DNA of 64,000 nucleotides from Pseudomonadota bacterium (GTDB lineage Bacteria > Pseudomonadota > Gammaproteobacteria > Steroidobacterales > Steroidobacteraceae), in contig JAEYXD010000014.1 of NCBI GenBank assembly GCA_023428645.1, positions 1 to 64,000 of the forward strand, given 5' to 3'. The position numbers were made by a program, and so were the translations under genes. A model generated the notes under the pieces. The model searched no databases, had not been told where the DNA came from, and was given only the letters and a program-made list of their open reading frames with translations. This document shows, in pieces, positions 34,993-44,744 of the stretch. Every line of letters begins with the position of its first letter. The stretch's first letter is position 1.

Positions 34993-36423
34993 TTACGACC
35001 CGCTCGGCGAATGCCGCTCACCGCCATTACGACGACGACGTCGACGCCGCTGTTGACCGGTCGGGGGAGTTCCAGCGCCTCTCTGCCCGGGCGTGCCGTG
35101 TGCCTTTTGTTGCGGATGTCCGTGTTGATTCGCTGGGCGACGGCCCACGTCGGCGCGCGGTTCCGAGTTGCCGCGCTGTCCGGGGTGCGCCGGCTGCGCG
35201 TGTGAGCGCGACTGCTGCGACCGGTTCGAGCGGCGTGGGTGAGCCGCGGCGCGCGGATCGCGATGCCGCTCGTCGTGCTCGGGCATCGGCGGCGGCGCAG
35301 GCGCGAAGGCCGGCGTCGGCGCGACTGGAATCTGCTTGCGCAGCACCTTCTCGATGTCCTTCAACAAGCCCTGCTCATCGGCGGATACGAGCGATACCGC
35401 GATACCGGTCGCGCCCGCGCGTCCCGTGCGGCCGATGCGATGCACGTAATCCTCCGGCACGTTCGGCAACTCGAAATTGACCACGTGCGGCAGCTCCTTG
35501 ATGTCCAGGCCGCGTGACGCCACTTCGGTCGCCACCAGCACGCGAATGCGAAATCCCTTGAAGTCGGCGAGCGCCTGCGTGCGCGCGTTCTGGCTCTTGT
35601 TGCCGTGAATCGCCGCCGCTTCGATGCCGTCCTGCATGAGCTGCTTGGTGAGGCGGTTCGCGCCGTGCTTCGTCCGCGTGAACACGAGCACCTGCGACCA
35701 ATCGCCCTCCTTGACCAGATGCGACAACAGCGCGCGCTTCTCTTCCTTGCGCACGCGATAAATGCGCTGTTCGACCGCCTCGACCGCCATGTTGCGGCGG
35801 GCGACCTCGATCTCGACGGGATTGCGCAGCAGGCTTTGCGCCAGCTCGCGGATGTCGTTCGAGTACGTGGCGGAAAACAGCAGATTCTGGCGTTTCGCGG
35901 GCAACAGCTTCATGACGCGGCGGATGTCGCGAATGAAGCCCATGTCGAGCATGCGGTCCGCCTCGTCCAGCACCAGGATCTCGATCTGGCGCAAATCGAC
36001 CGTGCGCTGTTCGGCATGATCGAGCAGCCGTCCTGGTGTCGCGACGACGATGTCGACGCCGCGCCGCAGCGCTTCGATCTGAGGATTGATGCCCACGCCG
36101 CCGAAGATCACGGCCGTGCGCAGCCGCAGATACTTGCCGTAGGCCTTGACGCTGTCGCCCACCTGCGCCGCGAGCTCGCGCGTCGGCACGAGAACGAGCG
36201 CGCGCGGTGCGCGCTGCGGCTGCTCGTTCGCGCTCAGGCGTTGCAACAGCGGCAATGTGAATCCGGCGGTCTTGCCCGTGCCGGTTTGCGAGCCAGCGAG
36301 GATGTCGTGGCCTGCAAGGATTTCAGGAATGACTTTGGCTTGAACCGGCGTCGGCTCGACGTATTTGCGATCGGCGAGCGCGCGCACGAGTTCGGGCATG
36401 AGCCCGAGAGCATTGAAAGGCAT
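34993..36423 (-). CDS. rhlE: DEAD-box ATP-dependent RNA helicase RhlE
   Basis: 476 aa from ATG 36423, preceded by AGAGG. Helicase motifs in order: Q-motif region PTPVQAKVIP, Walker A GSQTGTGKT (44-52), PTREL, DEAD at 153-156, SAT (184-186), then TRTKHGANRL, ATEVASRGLDI and HRIGRTGRAG. The last 100 residues are basic, Gln/Pro/His-rich and disordered, ending in a run of arginines (QQRRRRRRRNGG), typical of RhlE tails that contact RNA or ribosomes. RhlE helps ribosome maturation and RNA turnover. The 215-bp upstream stretch has no gene. Confidence 0.93.
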   Translation of the reverse strand: MPFNALGLMPELVRALADRKYVEPTPVQAKVIPEILAGHDILAGSQTGTGKTAGFTLPLLQRLSANEQPQRAPRALVLVPTRELAAQVGDSVKAYGKYLRLRTAVIFGGVGINPQIEALRRGVDIVVATPGRLLDHAEQRTVDLRQIEILVLDEADRMLDMGFIRDIRRVMKLLPAKRQNLLFSATYSNDIRELAQSLLRNPVEIEVARRNMAVEAVEQRIYRVRKEEKRALLSHLVKEGDWSQVLVFTRTKHGANRLTKQLMQDGIEAAAIHGNKSQNARTQALADFKGFRIRVLVATEVASRGLDIKELPHVVNFELPNVPEDYVHRIGRTGRAGATGIAVSLVSADEQGLLKDIEKVLRKQIPVAPTPAFAPAPPPMPEHDERHRDPRAAAHPRRSNRSQQSRSHAQPAHPGQRGNSEPRADVGRRPANQHGHPQQKAHGTPGQRGAGTPPTGQQRRRRRRRNGGERHSPSGS

Positions 36424-36638
36424 GACGAATTTTTCCTCTACCTGCCTAACTCGAGACGCGGGGTCCGAGGTCCAGTAGAGGCGGGAGATACGAGTGGCGG
36501 TCAACAGACCATTACAACCACGGATATGGACGAGCTGACCGGACGGCAGCTTGCGAGCGCGCACTGTACAGAGTCGCCGAGCGCTTTGCACGTCGACCAA
36601 CGCTCACTTTGCGGCTCGCGAAGGCTTGCGAGTCGGCA

Positions 36639-36860
36639 TCAGACGGCGCGCGTGCGCTCCTCGCCACAGCGCGTACAGCGCTCCGTCGTGACCAGCTTGC
36701 CTTGCTTCACGTCGAACTTGCGTGCGGTCACGACGTCCCATTTGTGAAAGCCGGACGTACACAGCGTCTTCCCTTCGGCGCGCTTTTGCTTGAACTTGCG
36801 GAGCGAGGTGACATTGGACATGGCCGGCTCGTAGTCGACGGATACGTCATCATGACTCAT
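36639..36860 (-). CDS. Small zinc-ribbon-like protein
   Basis: 73 aa; an internal ATG at 36821 would give 60 residues beginning MSNVTSLRKFKQKRAEGKT and may be the real start. Features: a Lys/Arg-rich N-terminus, LCTSGFHKWDVV with Cys and His, and a terminal CTRCGEERTR. Four potential ligands (Cys, His, Cys, Cys) fit a small zinc ribbon. Family unknown to me; it resembles small conserved hypothetical proteins of gammaproteobacteria. Confidence 0.65.
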   Translation of the reverse strand: MSHDDVSVDYEPAMSNVTSLRKFKQKRAEGKTLCTSGFHKWDVVTARKFDVKQGKLVTTERCTRCGEERTRAV

Positions 36861-36942
36861 GTCGCGTCACTTCCGCATGAGCAGGCGTTCGCGACGGACT
36901 CGAGCCGCTCGTCCTCGACCCGTACCACGTCGGAAGAATTCG

Positions 36943-37050
36943 CATGCACGACGGCATCACCCGGCGCGATTTCTTGAACGGTGTTGCGATCTCGATCGGC
37001 GCGCGACGGGCAGCGGTTCGCGCGGCGGCGGGTCTCGCGGCCGTCCGCTG
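36943..37050 (+). pseudogene. 5' remnant of a Tat-exported flavoprotein-type gene
   Basis: ATG 36943, with GGAAGA six bases upstream, encodes MHDGITRRDFLNGVAISIGA, a textbook twin-arginine leader of the kind found on Tat-exported FAD/NAD(P)-binding amine-oxidase-like proteins. The frame stops after only 35 codons, and no continuation of such a protein is visible before the convergent DUF4159 gene. This looks like the stump left by a deletion. The parent family is inferred from the leader alone. Confidence 0.45.
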
Positions 37051-37088
37051 AATCCGCGGCCGCCTTCGTCTATCGAGGCCCTCGCGGG

Positions 37089-37922
37089 CTAATGCGTCAT
37101 CGCGTACGTGATGACGTTCACGCCAACCATGTACGAGCGCGTCGAGAACATCTCGAAGTACCACTCGCCGTAGGCCTCGCGCTCCCAACCGTCGCCGATG
37201 TCCGTGTTATGCGTCGCGATGACGAGCAGACGGCCTTGCGCATCGGCCCATGCGCGCATTTCCGGATGCTCCAGCGATCCGGGCGGATACTTGTGCGCGC
37301 CCGCCGGCTCCGCCGTCTCGCCGCCGATGCTCGCGAACGGCAGCGCCGGAATCTGCGGCAGTCCATCGTCCAGATCGTAGACGGTATGGAAGATCGGATG
37401 ATCGTTCGGCAGCACGCGCCACTCGATGTCCGGCAGCACGCGACGCATCACGTTCGCGAACTGCTGCCACTCCGCATCGCCCCAGAAGTCGTCGACCCAC
37501 ACCGTGCCGCCGTTCGCGAGATAGTTGCGGAAAGCCTCGATCTCGCGATTCGACATCACCATGTAGCCCGGGTCGGACATGTACAGCAGCGGGAAATCGC
37601 CGAGGTCTTTCGCGAGGAACGTGCGGCTCGCCGCTTTCGGATTCACGGAGATGCGCGTGAGCTGCTGCAGACGCCGCGAGAAGTTGTCGTCGCCCTCCGG
37701 AAAGTCCGTTTCCCAACGCGCCCACATGCGGCCGTCGTACGCGTAGTACGCCTCGCCCATGCCGCCTTCGCTTTCGTAGATCGCGCGAACGAAATTGAGC
37801 TGCGACAGATTCGGCATCACGCCGGACCGACCGCCATCGCCCGCGGGGAATTCCGAGTCCGCGACCGCCAGCAGCGAGACGAGCGAGACGAGAATCAGTG
37901 GGCGTGAACAGACGGATCGCAT
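37089..37922 (-). CDS. DUF4159 domain secreted protein
   Basis: 277 aa, last gene of the eight-gene MoxR/VWA operon. Signal peptide at residues 1-22. The DUF4159 domain follows, with SQLNFVRAIYESEGG at the start, LLYMSDPGYMVMSNREIEAF, and GGTVWVDDFWGDAEW, a GATase1-like fold also seen inside the VWA proteins of this operon. The C-terminus ends SYMVGVNVITYAMTH. It follows the DUF4175 gene after 24 bp. Biochemical function unknown. Confidence 0.88.
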   Translation of the reverse strand: MRSVCSRPLILVSLVSLLAVADSEFPAGDGGRSGVMPNLSQLNFVRAIYESEGGMGEAYYAYDGRMWARWETDFPEGDDNFSRRLQQLTRISVNPKAASRTFLAKDLGDFPLLYMSDPGYMVMSNREIEAFRNYLANGGTVWVDDFWGDAEWQQFANVMRRVLPDIEWRVLPNDHPIFHTVYDLDDGLPQIPALPFASIGGETAEPAGAHKYPPGSLEHPEMRAWADAQGRLLVIATHNTDIGDGWEREAYGEWYFEMFSTRSYMVGVNVITYAMTH

Positions 37923-37946
37923 GACTTCGGCACGATCGAGACTCGC

Positions 37947-40900
37947 TCAGGAGCCTCCAAGTCGACGGTAGTACTCGGCCACGGCCTCACGATACTCCGT
38001 GGAGTCCGCGCTTTGTACTGCCGTCCTTGGCGGTGCGCCGGGATTCGCCTTCTGCACGGCCGCAAGCGTCGCGAGCTCGAGCTGATCGATCAGGCGCGCA
38101 ACCGCTTCTGGATGCGTCGCGATCGGGTTGCCCGCCAGTCGCCGCAGCTCGTGCGCCATGCGCTGCAATGCACGCAGCTCCGCGTCGCTCATCTGACCGC
38201 GGCCCATGCGATCCGCCAACTGCTGCACGCGCTCGCTCAGCTCGCGCGCTTCGCGCTGACGTCGCTCACCCAGCTCGAGAGTTTGCACGGAGCCGTTGCG
38301 CAGGTTGGGATTCCAAGCGTCGAGACCGTTCGGCCCGCCACCTGCGTTCGACGGCGAGCCGCGCATGCCCTCGCGCGCGCCGGGCTGACCCGCGCGTGCC
38401 TGCTGCTGTCCGGGCCGATTTCCCTGCTGCCCTTGCTGGTCGCCGCTGCCCTGCTGCTGCCCTTGCTGACTGCTGCCTTGCTGCTCGCCGTTCGGACCTT
38501 GTGCGCTCGCATCCGGATTCGCATCCCGTTGCTGCGGGTCGAGCTGCGCGACGCGCTCACCGTCGCCTGCCTGTGCAGCCCCGCGCTGCTCGCGCCGCGC
38601 CTCTTCCAACGCGCGCCGCAGCTCGCCGATTTGTGCCAGCAGCTCCTCGGGATTCGATTGCGCGCCGCCGCGCTTCTTGTCGTTCGCCGCCACGACCGCG
38701 GCCTCACGCAGGTTCTTTTCCAGATTCTCCAGCCCTTCGCCGATCAGGCCCTCACGCGGCGCCGCGTCGCGCGCGCGTCCATACAGCACTTCGGCGGCGC
38801 TGCGGTTGATACGGAACGAGATGCCCGAGCTTTCGAGCTCGTTCACGATTTCGCCGAGCTTGCGCGCGCCTTCCGGCGTTTCGCCGCGGTGCTTGTGCAC
38901 GGCTTCGCGCATCTGGCGCTGCAGTGCCTCCAGATCGCCCGCCATCTGCTGCTTCTCGGCGGCAATCTCGGCGGCGCTGCGCGGATCGATCGCGCCGCGA
39001 CGCCGGCCCGCCGACTGCGCCTGGTTCAGCGCCTGGTTCAGATTGGCTTCGATCTCGCGCTGCTTCTCCGCCAGATCCTGCGTTCGGTCGGCGAATTGAT
39101 TCAGCTCGTTGTCGAGCGAGCCGCCCTGCTTCGGCCGGTCCATGTGCTTCGCCGCGCGGTTCAAGTTCTCGCTCGCTTCGCGCGCGGAGCGCGTCGCATC
39201 GTCCGAGCGGCTCTGCTGGTTCGCGGCGCGCATGTCTTCGAGCGCGTTTTGCAGCGAGTTGAGCGCGTTCTGCACCTGACTCTCGCGCTGCCCGGATTGC
39301 TGCCCGTTCTGCTGCTGCCGGTTCGATGAATCCTGGTCGGGTTGATTCGCCGACTGGCCGCTCTGCTGGCCAGATTGCTGCTGGCTGGATTGCTGCTGGC
39401 CAGACTGCTGTTGCCCGGACTGCTGCTGTCCCGACTGCTGCTGGTTCGACGCTTGCTGCTGCGAATTCTCCTGGCGTGCGAGCTCGGCGAGCCGGCGACG
39501 CAAATCCTCCGCTTCGCGGCGCAGCTGCTCCTGGCGCCAGCGCTGCTCCTGTTGAGTCATGGCTTGGCGGCGAGCCTCCTCGGCGAGCTTCTCTTGCCGC
39601 GCGGCGAGCTCCTTCAGCTTCCGCAAGGCCTCGTCGACCTCCTGCTGCTTGTTGTCCATCGACAGCTGCGATTGCTGCTCGTATTGATTCTTCTCGACAT
39701 CCATTTCGAGCTCGAACATCTCGGTGAAGTTGCGCGCCGCCTGTTGGCCGCCGCCCGCGCCATTCTGACGCTCCATCGACACTTGCACTTCGCGGAAGGC
39801 GGATTCGGCGCGCAACAGCTGCTGCAGCGCCTGCTGCTCGATCGGCACGGCCTGCTCGAGCTTGAACTCGCGCAGATTCTTTGCGGCCGGCTCCATCGTG
39901 CTCGCGGCCTTCTCCATGCTCTGCACGAACGCCTTGATGCGCTCGTCGCTGTCGATGGAGACGCGCGCGCGCGTGCGCTCGGCGACCGTGCGGGCCTGCT
40001 CGGCGAGCGTCGTCTGCATCTCCGCCAGCATCTTCGCGTTTTCCTCGAGCTGCTGGCGCGTGCGCGATTCGCGCTGATCGTTGCGCTGCAGATTCCACGT
40101 CGCCAGCAGGATCTCGCGCTGGCGCTCGGAGATCGCGCCCTGCTCGTCACCGGCGCCGCCGCCGCCACCGCCACCGCCGGCGCTTTGCGTGAAGCGCCGC
40201 TCGAAAGGCTGCACCGTGACCATGAACAGGTCGGTCTGCACGGACTTGTCGCGATCCTTCGCGACCGCGTAGTAAGAGATGACATCGCCAGGCGCGAGCA
40301 TGCCGCCGGCCTCCGCTGCGTGCTCGGCGCCGAGCTCCTCGAGCCGCAGCAACGAATCTGACTTGATGTCCTTGTCGCCGCCGCCGAGCGCGACGGACTG
40401 CCACTTGCCGCCGTTGACCGCATAGCGCAGCTCGAGGTTCTGGATGCGGAAGTCATCCTGGGCCTGCACCTTGACCGGCACTTCCTCGATGCTCGTCGCG
40501 CGCCAGTCGCGGCCCGGCTTCGCGATCGAGATCGTCGGCTTCTGGTCGATGACGATTTCGATCGGATAATCCTCGGTCAGCGCGACGAACTCGTTCGCGA
40601 CGCGTGCGCCGATGTGATAGCGGCCGGCCTGCTTCACCTCGATATTGCCGACGTTGGCATCGCCCTGTGTTTCGAGCGGTGCGGCCGCGCCGTCGACGAC
40701 GAGCGCCGGCGAGTCGAGCGCCGCGTTCGCAAACACTTCGACCTTGACGTTGGTCTCAGCCACGGCGCGAATGTCGCGCAGCGTCTCCTCGGTCATCGGC
40801 GCGAGGCCGGTCCATTGCGGATACTCGTAAGTGAGTCTGACCTTGTCGATGCGCGGCAGGTCGGCGACCGTCACGCCGTGCTCGGTGCTCCGCGCGTTCT

Positions 40901-41705
40901 CCGCGGCCACGTAGTAGTGCAGTGGACCGCGCAGCGCGTACAGCTTGAACTCGAACACGCGCCGATCGTTCTCGTCGGTGCGGGCCTGCATCGGCGCTCG
41001 CTGCCATTCCTGTTCGTCGTCGAAACGGACGTACACCGTCGCCGCTTCGGGGTCGAAGCCGTCCGTCGTCGCGTGGATCGAAAAGTCGCTGTTGCGACGA
41101 ACGACCGCATCGCCGGGAGTCACGACGATCCGCCGCACGGGCACCGCCTCGCGCGGCAGGTCCGCGCCGAACAGCAGGTGCCGGGTGCCGAAGCCCCAGT
41201 GGCCGGGACCGAACGCGACGAGGAACACCAGCGCGATCAGCCCGAGCGCCGCGATCGCCGCGGGGATCAGCAATTGAGGTCGTGGAATGAGCGTATCGAC
41301 CGGGGTCTTCGCGGCGATCGACGCGGCGTCCTCGGCGAGCAGATCGGTCAACGGCGAGGCGCCGACTTCGGCCTCGCGGCGGCGAATGTCGAGGTAGGTC
41401 TGAATGCGGCCGCGCTGCTCTGGCAGACGGCGCTCGAATTCCGCGGAGCCGTCGCCGCGCGCGAGCTTGCGTAACGGCCACCATAGCAGCGCGCCGAAAC
41501 CGACGACGAGCACGAGCCCGATCAGGATCCGGCCGGTCCAGGCGATCGAGCTGGCATAGCCAGACGCAGCGAGCCACGCGACGAAGACGAGGGTGAGGAG
41601 GCCCACGCCGCCCGCGACGACCGCGGCCGTACGCATGTAGATGAGCGTACGAATGCGGGCGCGCAACTCGCCTAAGTAGCTCTCGAGCCTCGCACTGGCA
41701 TTCAT
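37947..41705 (-). CDS. DUF4175 domain giant membrane protein with Gln-rich repeats
   Basis: 1252 aa, the largest protein here. Two helices at about 25-85 and one near 145-170 anchor it. A periplasmic beta-rich region (about 185-520) of immunoglobulin-like character (RIVVTPGDAVVRRNSDFSI) follows, then a long coiled-coil and Gln/Ser/Gly-rich region (about 540-1160) with repeated QQQSG units. The ATG overlaps the preceding BatA/VWA stop (ATGA). DUF4175 proteins accompany MoxR/DUF58/VWA genes in many proteobacteria and bacteroidetes. Probably a scaffold; no enzyme motif seen. Confidence 0.85.
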   Translation of the reverse strand: MNASARLESYLGELRARIRTLIYMRTAAVVAGGVGLLTLVFVAWLAASGYASSIAWTGRILIGLVLVVGFGALLWWPLRKLARGDGSAEFERRLPEQRGRIQTYLDIRRREAEVGASPLTDLLAEDAASIAAKTPVDTLIPRPQLLIPAAIAALGLIALVFLVAFGPGHWGFGTRHLLFGADLPREAVPVRRIVVTPGDAVVRRNSDFSIHATTDGFDPEAATVYVRFDDEQEWQRAPMQARTDENDRRVFEFKLYALRGPLHYYVAAENARSTEHGVTVADLPRIDKVRLTYEYPQWTGLAPMTEETLRDIRAVAETNVKVEVFANAALDSPALVVDGAAAPLETQGDANVGNIEVKQAGRYHIGARVANEFVALTEDYPIEIVIDQKPTISIAKPGRDWRATSIEEVPVKVQAQDDFRIQNLELRYAVNGGKWQSVALGGGDKDIKSDSLLRLEELGAEHAAEAGGMLAPGDVISYYAVAKDRDKSVQTDLFMVTVQPFERRFTQSAGGGGGGGGAGDEQGAISERQREILLATWNLQRNDQRESRTRQQLEENAKMLAEMQTTLAEQARTVAERTRARVSIDSDERIKAFVQSMEKAASTMEPAAKNLREFKLEQAVPIEQQALQQLLRAESAFREVQVSMERQNGAGGGQQAARNFTEMFELEMDVEKNQYEQQSQLSMDNKQQEVDEALRKLKELAARQEKLAEEARRQAMTQQEQRWRQEQLRREAEDLRRRLAELARQENSQQQASNQQQSGQQQSGQQQSGQQQSSQQQSGQQSGQSANQPDQDSSNRQQQNGQQSGQRESQVQNALNSLQNALEDMRAANQQSRSDDATRSAREASENLNRAAKHMDRPKQGGSLDNELNQFADRTQDLAEKQREIEANLNQALNQAQSAGRRRGAIDPRSAAEIAAEKQQMAGDLEALQRQMREAVHKHRGETPEGARKLGEIVNELESSGISFRINRSAAEVLYGRARDAAPREGLIGEGLENLEKNLREAAVVAANDKKRGGAQSNPEELLAQIGELRRALEEARREQRGAAQAGDGERVAQLDPQQRDANPDASAQGPNGEQQGSSQQGQQQGSGDQQGQQGNRPGQQQARAGQPGAREGMRGSPSNAGGGPNGLDAWNPNLRNGSVQTLELGERRQREARELSERVQQLADRMGRGQMSDAELRALQRMAHELRRLAGNPIATHPEAVARLIDQLELATLAAVQKANPGAPPRTAVQSADSTEYREAVAEYYRRLGGS
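38380..38500. repeat. Gln/Gly-rich repetitive coding tract near the DUF4175 C-terminus
   Basis: Imperfect repeats rich in CTGCTG/CCTTGCTG (read on the plus strand) encode alternating QQG, QQGQQ and GSGDQQGQQ segments within the DUF4175 gene. It is compositional and degenerate. Confidence 0.6.
39358..39447. repeat. 15-bp coding repeat (QQQSG units) in DUF4175
   Basis: About five consecutive units of roughly 15 bp, each of the form CTGCTG(C/T)TGxCCxGA on the plus strand, encode QQQSG repeats on the minus strand. Because units are multiples of three, slippage would change length without frameshift. Confidence 0.7.
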
Positions 41706-43780
41706 TGAGCAACCTCGCGTCGGACCGTCAGATAGTGGTTTGCCATCAGCAACTCCACGACGACGAAAAGGGCAGCTATCAACAAGACCAAGTAGCCGAT
41801 CGAACGTTTCACCGGGGCGCCGTCATCAGCAGCCGTGGTCCCGGCGTCGGCGGCGGCCGGTGGCGCCTTCAGTGCCTGCCAGCGCTCGACCTGGGCGTCC
41901 GGCAGCCGCGTCACATCCGACTCTCGCGGGTCGACGTTCACCGCGAGCCACTTTTGACCACCTGCGCCACGAATCTCGTAAAACCCGGCTTGATCCGGAA
42001 TGAACCGGTCGACCGCGGCGACCTCGCCCAGGGCGAGCACGCGATTGCCTTGCGGATCGAATATCTGCCCGCCGCTGGCAGCGGTCAATCCGGTGAGCAC
42101 GGGGCCGCCGACGCGCGCGGTCTGCGTGGTCGGATCCTGCTCGACGAGATAACGCGCGGCATCCGCGATGAATTGCACGAACAGAGAATGGATCGGCAAA
42201 TCGTTCCAGGCGCGATCGAGCGGCGCTGTCAGCAAAAGCACGCGGCCGTTGTCTTGTTGACGCTCGATCAACACCGGAGTGCGATCCTCGAGTGCGACCA
42301 GGACCTTGTCCGTTGCCGCGGGCCGCACCTGCAAGTAGCGGAAGAAGCGCACGCGGTGCCAATCGCTCGCGTTGCGCAGGATCGGATGGCTGCTTTGCAC
42401 GACGCCCACCTGCGCGGGCTTCGTCACCACCTCGCCGATGTTCACGTCCTCGAGCAGCGCGGGCTTTTGTCGGGCGATGCCAGGCGTCACCGCCATGAGC
42501 AGCCGGCCGCCGCCAGCGACGTACTCCTTGATGCGGCTCTGCGCCGTGCTGGACAGCGCGTTCACATCGGCGATCACGATCATCGCGTAGTTCGCGAGCT
42601 GCAAGCCGTCGACCGCCGCCGCCGCTTGCTTGTCAACGACCAGTCGCGGCGCGGACAGCGATTCGATCGCCGCGCCGAAGTACGCGCTCTCGTCGCTCGA
42701 CGTATCGCGCGCGATGAGCAGCACCTTCGGGTCCGAGTTCTGCAGAATCGCGAAATAGCGGTCGTCGCTCGCGATCGCATCCTTGGGTTCGATGTCCACC
42801 TCGATGCGATGCGCGCCCGCGCCAAGCGCGAGATCCGGGAACTCGACTTCGAGGTCGCGGACCGCGGGGGCGGCGCGCGGTGTTTCGGCCGCGCCGCCTT
42901 CGCTGCCCTGCTGCGCGGGCGACAGCGCTGCTGGCACGGCCGCGAACTCGACGGGCCGTCGCGCGACTTCCTTGCCGTCGACCGAGAGAATCACCTCGCG
43001 GCGCTCCGCGCGCGGCGAATTCGTCGCGACGCGCGCGAGGAGCTTGCGCGCGTCGTTCGTCGCGATCGCGGCCGACTTCACGAACGTGTTCACGTTCGTG
43101 TCGAGCGCGCTATCGCGCGCGATGTCGTGAATCACGAGCTGCGTGCCCGGCGGCGGCTCCAGATCGGCAAAGCGCAACGGGCTCGCCGATTGCTGCAGAT
43201 CCGAGATCAGATGCAGTTGCACCGGCATGCCCGCGTCGCCGAGCCACGCCTTCGCCGTCGACATCAGCAGTCCGTAATCGAGGCGCTCGACGCCGGGCGC
43301 AAGCGTGCGCAGCTGCGCGCGCACCGCGCCGACGTCATTCGCGGGCGTGGGCTCCTGCACGACCTGAATGCGCCGGCCGATCGCGGAGACGAGCATGACT
43401 CGATCGCCCGAGCTCGCGCCGTTGATGACTGCTTCCGCCGCTTCGACCGCGCGCTGCCAGCGATCGGAATGCTGCATCGACATCGAGCCGTCGAGAACGA
43501 TCGCGTGCAGGCGCGCGTTGCCGGCACGCTCGGGCACGACGCTCGGCGAGACGAGCGGCCCGGCGAACGCGAGCACGAGCAGAACGAGCAGCAGGATGCG
43601 GGCCGCGAGCAGCAGCCAATAGCGCAGCGTGCGCTTCGCGGTGCGCTGCGTCTCGCTGGGCTCGAGGAACATGAGCGACGCGAACGGATGCTGCGTCGGA
43701 TTCGCGCGCGCGACGCGGTGCAGCCAGAGCGGCAGTGCGATCGCGAGCAAGCCAGTCAGCAGTAGGGGCGCGAGGAACAC
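41702..43780 (-). CDS. BatA-type membrane protein with VWA and GATase1-like regions
   Basis: 692 aa. The N-terminal aerotolerance-regulator (BatA) helical pair lies at about 3-20 and 53-73. A von Willebrand A domain starts at 90 with the metal site D97-x-S99-x-S101 (LDGSMSM). A GATase1-like segment around 355-440 (VIADVNALSSTAQSRIKEYV) and a C-terminal helix at about 663-680 follow. MIDAS residues imply divalent-metal-dependent protein contacts in the periplasm. It is the sixth gene of the operon, overlapping DUF4175 by ATGA, 15 bp after DUF58. Confidence 0.88.
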   Translation of the reverse strand: MFLAPLLLTGLLAIALPLWLHRVARANPTQHPFASLMFLEPSETQRTAKRTLRYWLLLAARILLLVLLVLAFAGPLVSPSVVPERAGNARLHAIVLDGSMSMQHSDRWQRAVEAAEAVINGASSGDRVMLVSAIGRRIQVVQEPTPANDVGAVRAQLRTLAPGVERLDYGLLMSTAKAWLGDAGMPVQLHLISDLQQSASPLRFADLEPPPGTQLVIHDIARDSALDTNVNTFVKSAAIATNDARKLLARVATNSPRAERREVILSVDGKEVARRPVEFAAVPAALSPAQQGSEGGAAETPRAAPAVRDLEVEFPDLALGAGAHRIEVDIEPKDAIASDDRYFAILQNSDPKVLLIARDTSSDESAYFGAAIESLSAPRLVVDKQAAAAVDGLQLANYAMIVIADVNALSSTAQSRIKEYVAGGGRLLMAVTPGIARQKPALLEDVNIGEVVTKPAQVGVVQSSHPILRNASDWHRVRFFRYLQVRPAATDKVLVALEDRTPVLIERQQDNGRVLLLTAPLDRAWNDLPIHSLFVQFIADAARYLVEQDPTTQTARVGGPVLTGLTAASGGQIFDPQGNRVLALGEVAAVDRFIPDQAGFYEIRGAGGQKWLAVNVDPRESDVTRLPDAQVERWQALKAPPAAADAGTTAADDGAPVKRSIGYLVLLIAALFVVVELLMANHYLTVRREVAQ

Positions 43781-43795
43781 AGCGTGAGCCTTGGG

Positions 43796-44695
43796 TCAGT
43801 TCCGACCATGACGGAACGCCAGATAACGACGCAGCGCGTCGTCCAAAGGATCCGTCGTCGTGATCAGCATCTGGTGCGCGCCGACGCTTGCTGCGGAGGC
43901 GCGCAGTGCGTCGAGGTGCGCCGACATGCGCTCGCGATACCGCCCTTCGAAGTAGTCGGGCGAGACGTTCACGAGCTCCTCGGTCTCGACGTCCTTGAGC
44001 ACGACGGACTCGTTCCACTCGGGGCGGAGCTCACGCGGATCGAGCACTTGAATGATCATGATGTCGTGGCCGTGATATCCGAGCGGCTGCACGGCGCGCG
44101 TCATCGCGACCGGATCGCAGTAGAGATCCGAGATCACGACGACCAGGCCGCGGCGCGTCAGGTGCTCGCGGAAGCTGCTGAAACATCCCGCGAGGTCGGT
44201 GCGTCCGCCCGCGCTGACCTGATCCAGCGCATGCAACAAGGTTTGCAGGCTGCCGGCGCGGCTCGTCGGTGGTCGATAGTCGCGCAGCTTCTCGTCGAAG
44301 ACGATGAGACCGACAGGATCGTGCTGACGAGTCGCGAGATAGGCGAACGCCGCCGCGATGAATTTCGCGTACATGAGCTTCGTGACGGCATGCGAGCTGT
44401 AGCCCATCGAGGCGCTCGCGTCGACGAGCAGCATCAGGCGCGTGTTCGTTTCGCCCTCGTAGCGGCGAATGTAGGTGCGCTCCGTGCGCGCGAAGACGTT
44501 CCAATCGACGAAGCGCGGATCGTCGCCTTCCGTGTAGGCGCGGTATTCCTTGAACTCCTGGCTGAAACCGAAGCGCGGCGAGCGATGCAGGCCGGTCAAG
44601 AAGCCTTCGACGGCCGTGCGCGCCACGAGCTCCAAGTTCGCGAGACTCGCGAGCGTCGCGGGCGACAGCAGCCGCTGAAAGGGCGTGGCGGACAT
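43796..44695 (-). CDS. DUF58 domain protein (VWA-like, MoxR partner)
   Basis: 299 aa from ATG 44695. The DUF58 hallmark SQEFKEYRAYTEGDDPRFVDWNVFART lies near residue 50-75, followed by a VWA-like core with LLVDASASMGY. DUF58 proteins are regular partners of MoxR ATPases and are cytoplasmic or membrane-peripheral; no transmembrane segment is seen. It follows moxR in the transcript after a 124-bp gap that contains hairpin repeat copy 3. Confidence 0.92.
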   Translation of the reverse strand: MSATPFQRLLSPATLASLANLELVARTAVEGFLTGLHRSPRFGFSQEFKEYRAYTEGDDPRFVDWNVFARTERTYIRRYEGETNTRLMLLVDASASMGYSSHAVTKLMYAKFIAAAFAYLATRQHDPVGLIVFDEKLRDYRPPTSRAGSLQTLLHALDQVSAGGRTDLAGCFSSFREHLTRRGLVVVISDLYCDPVAMTRAVQPLGYHGHDIMIIQVLDPRELRPEWNESVVLKDVETEELVNVSPDYFEGRYRERMSAHLDALRASAASVGAHQMLITTTDPLDDALRRYLAFRHGRN

Positions 44696-44744
44696 GCCTA
44701 TCGCATCCCTTCGCGCGCACTGCGACGGCGGGCCAAGTAAAGCA

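Noticed and set aside
41705..43765. 686-codon plus-strand open frame
   Set aside because: Antisense of the BatA/VWA gene; arginine- and histidine-rich without any family resemblance.
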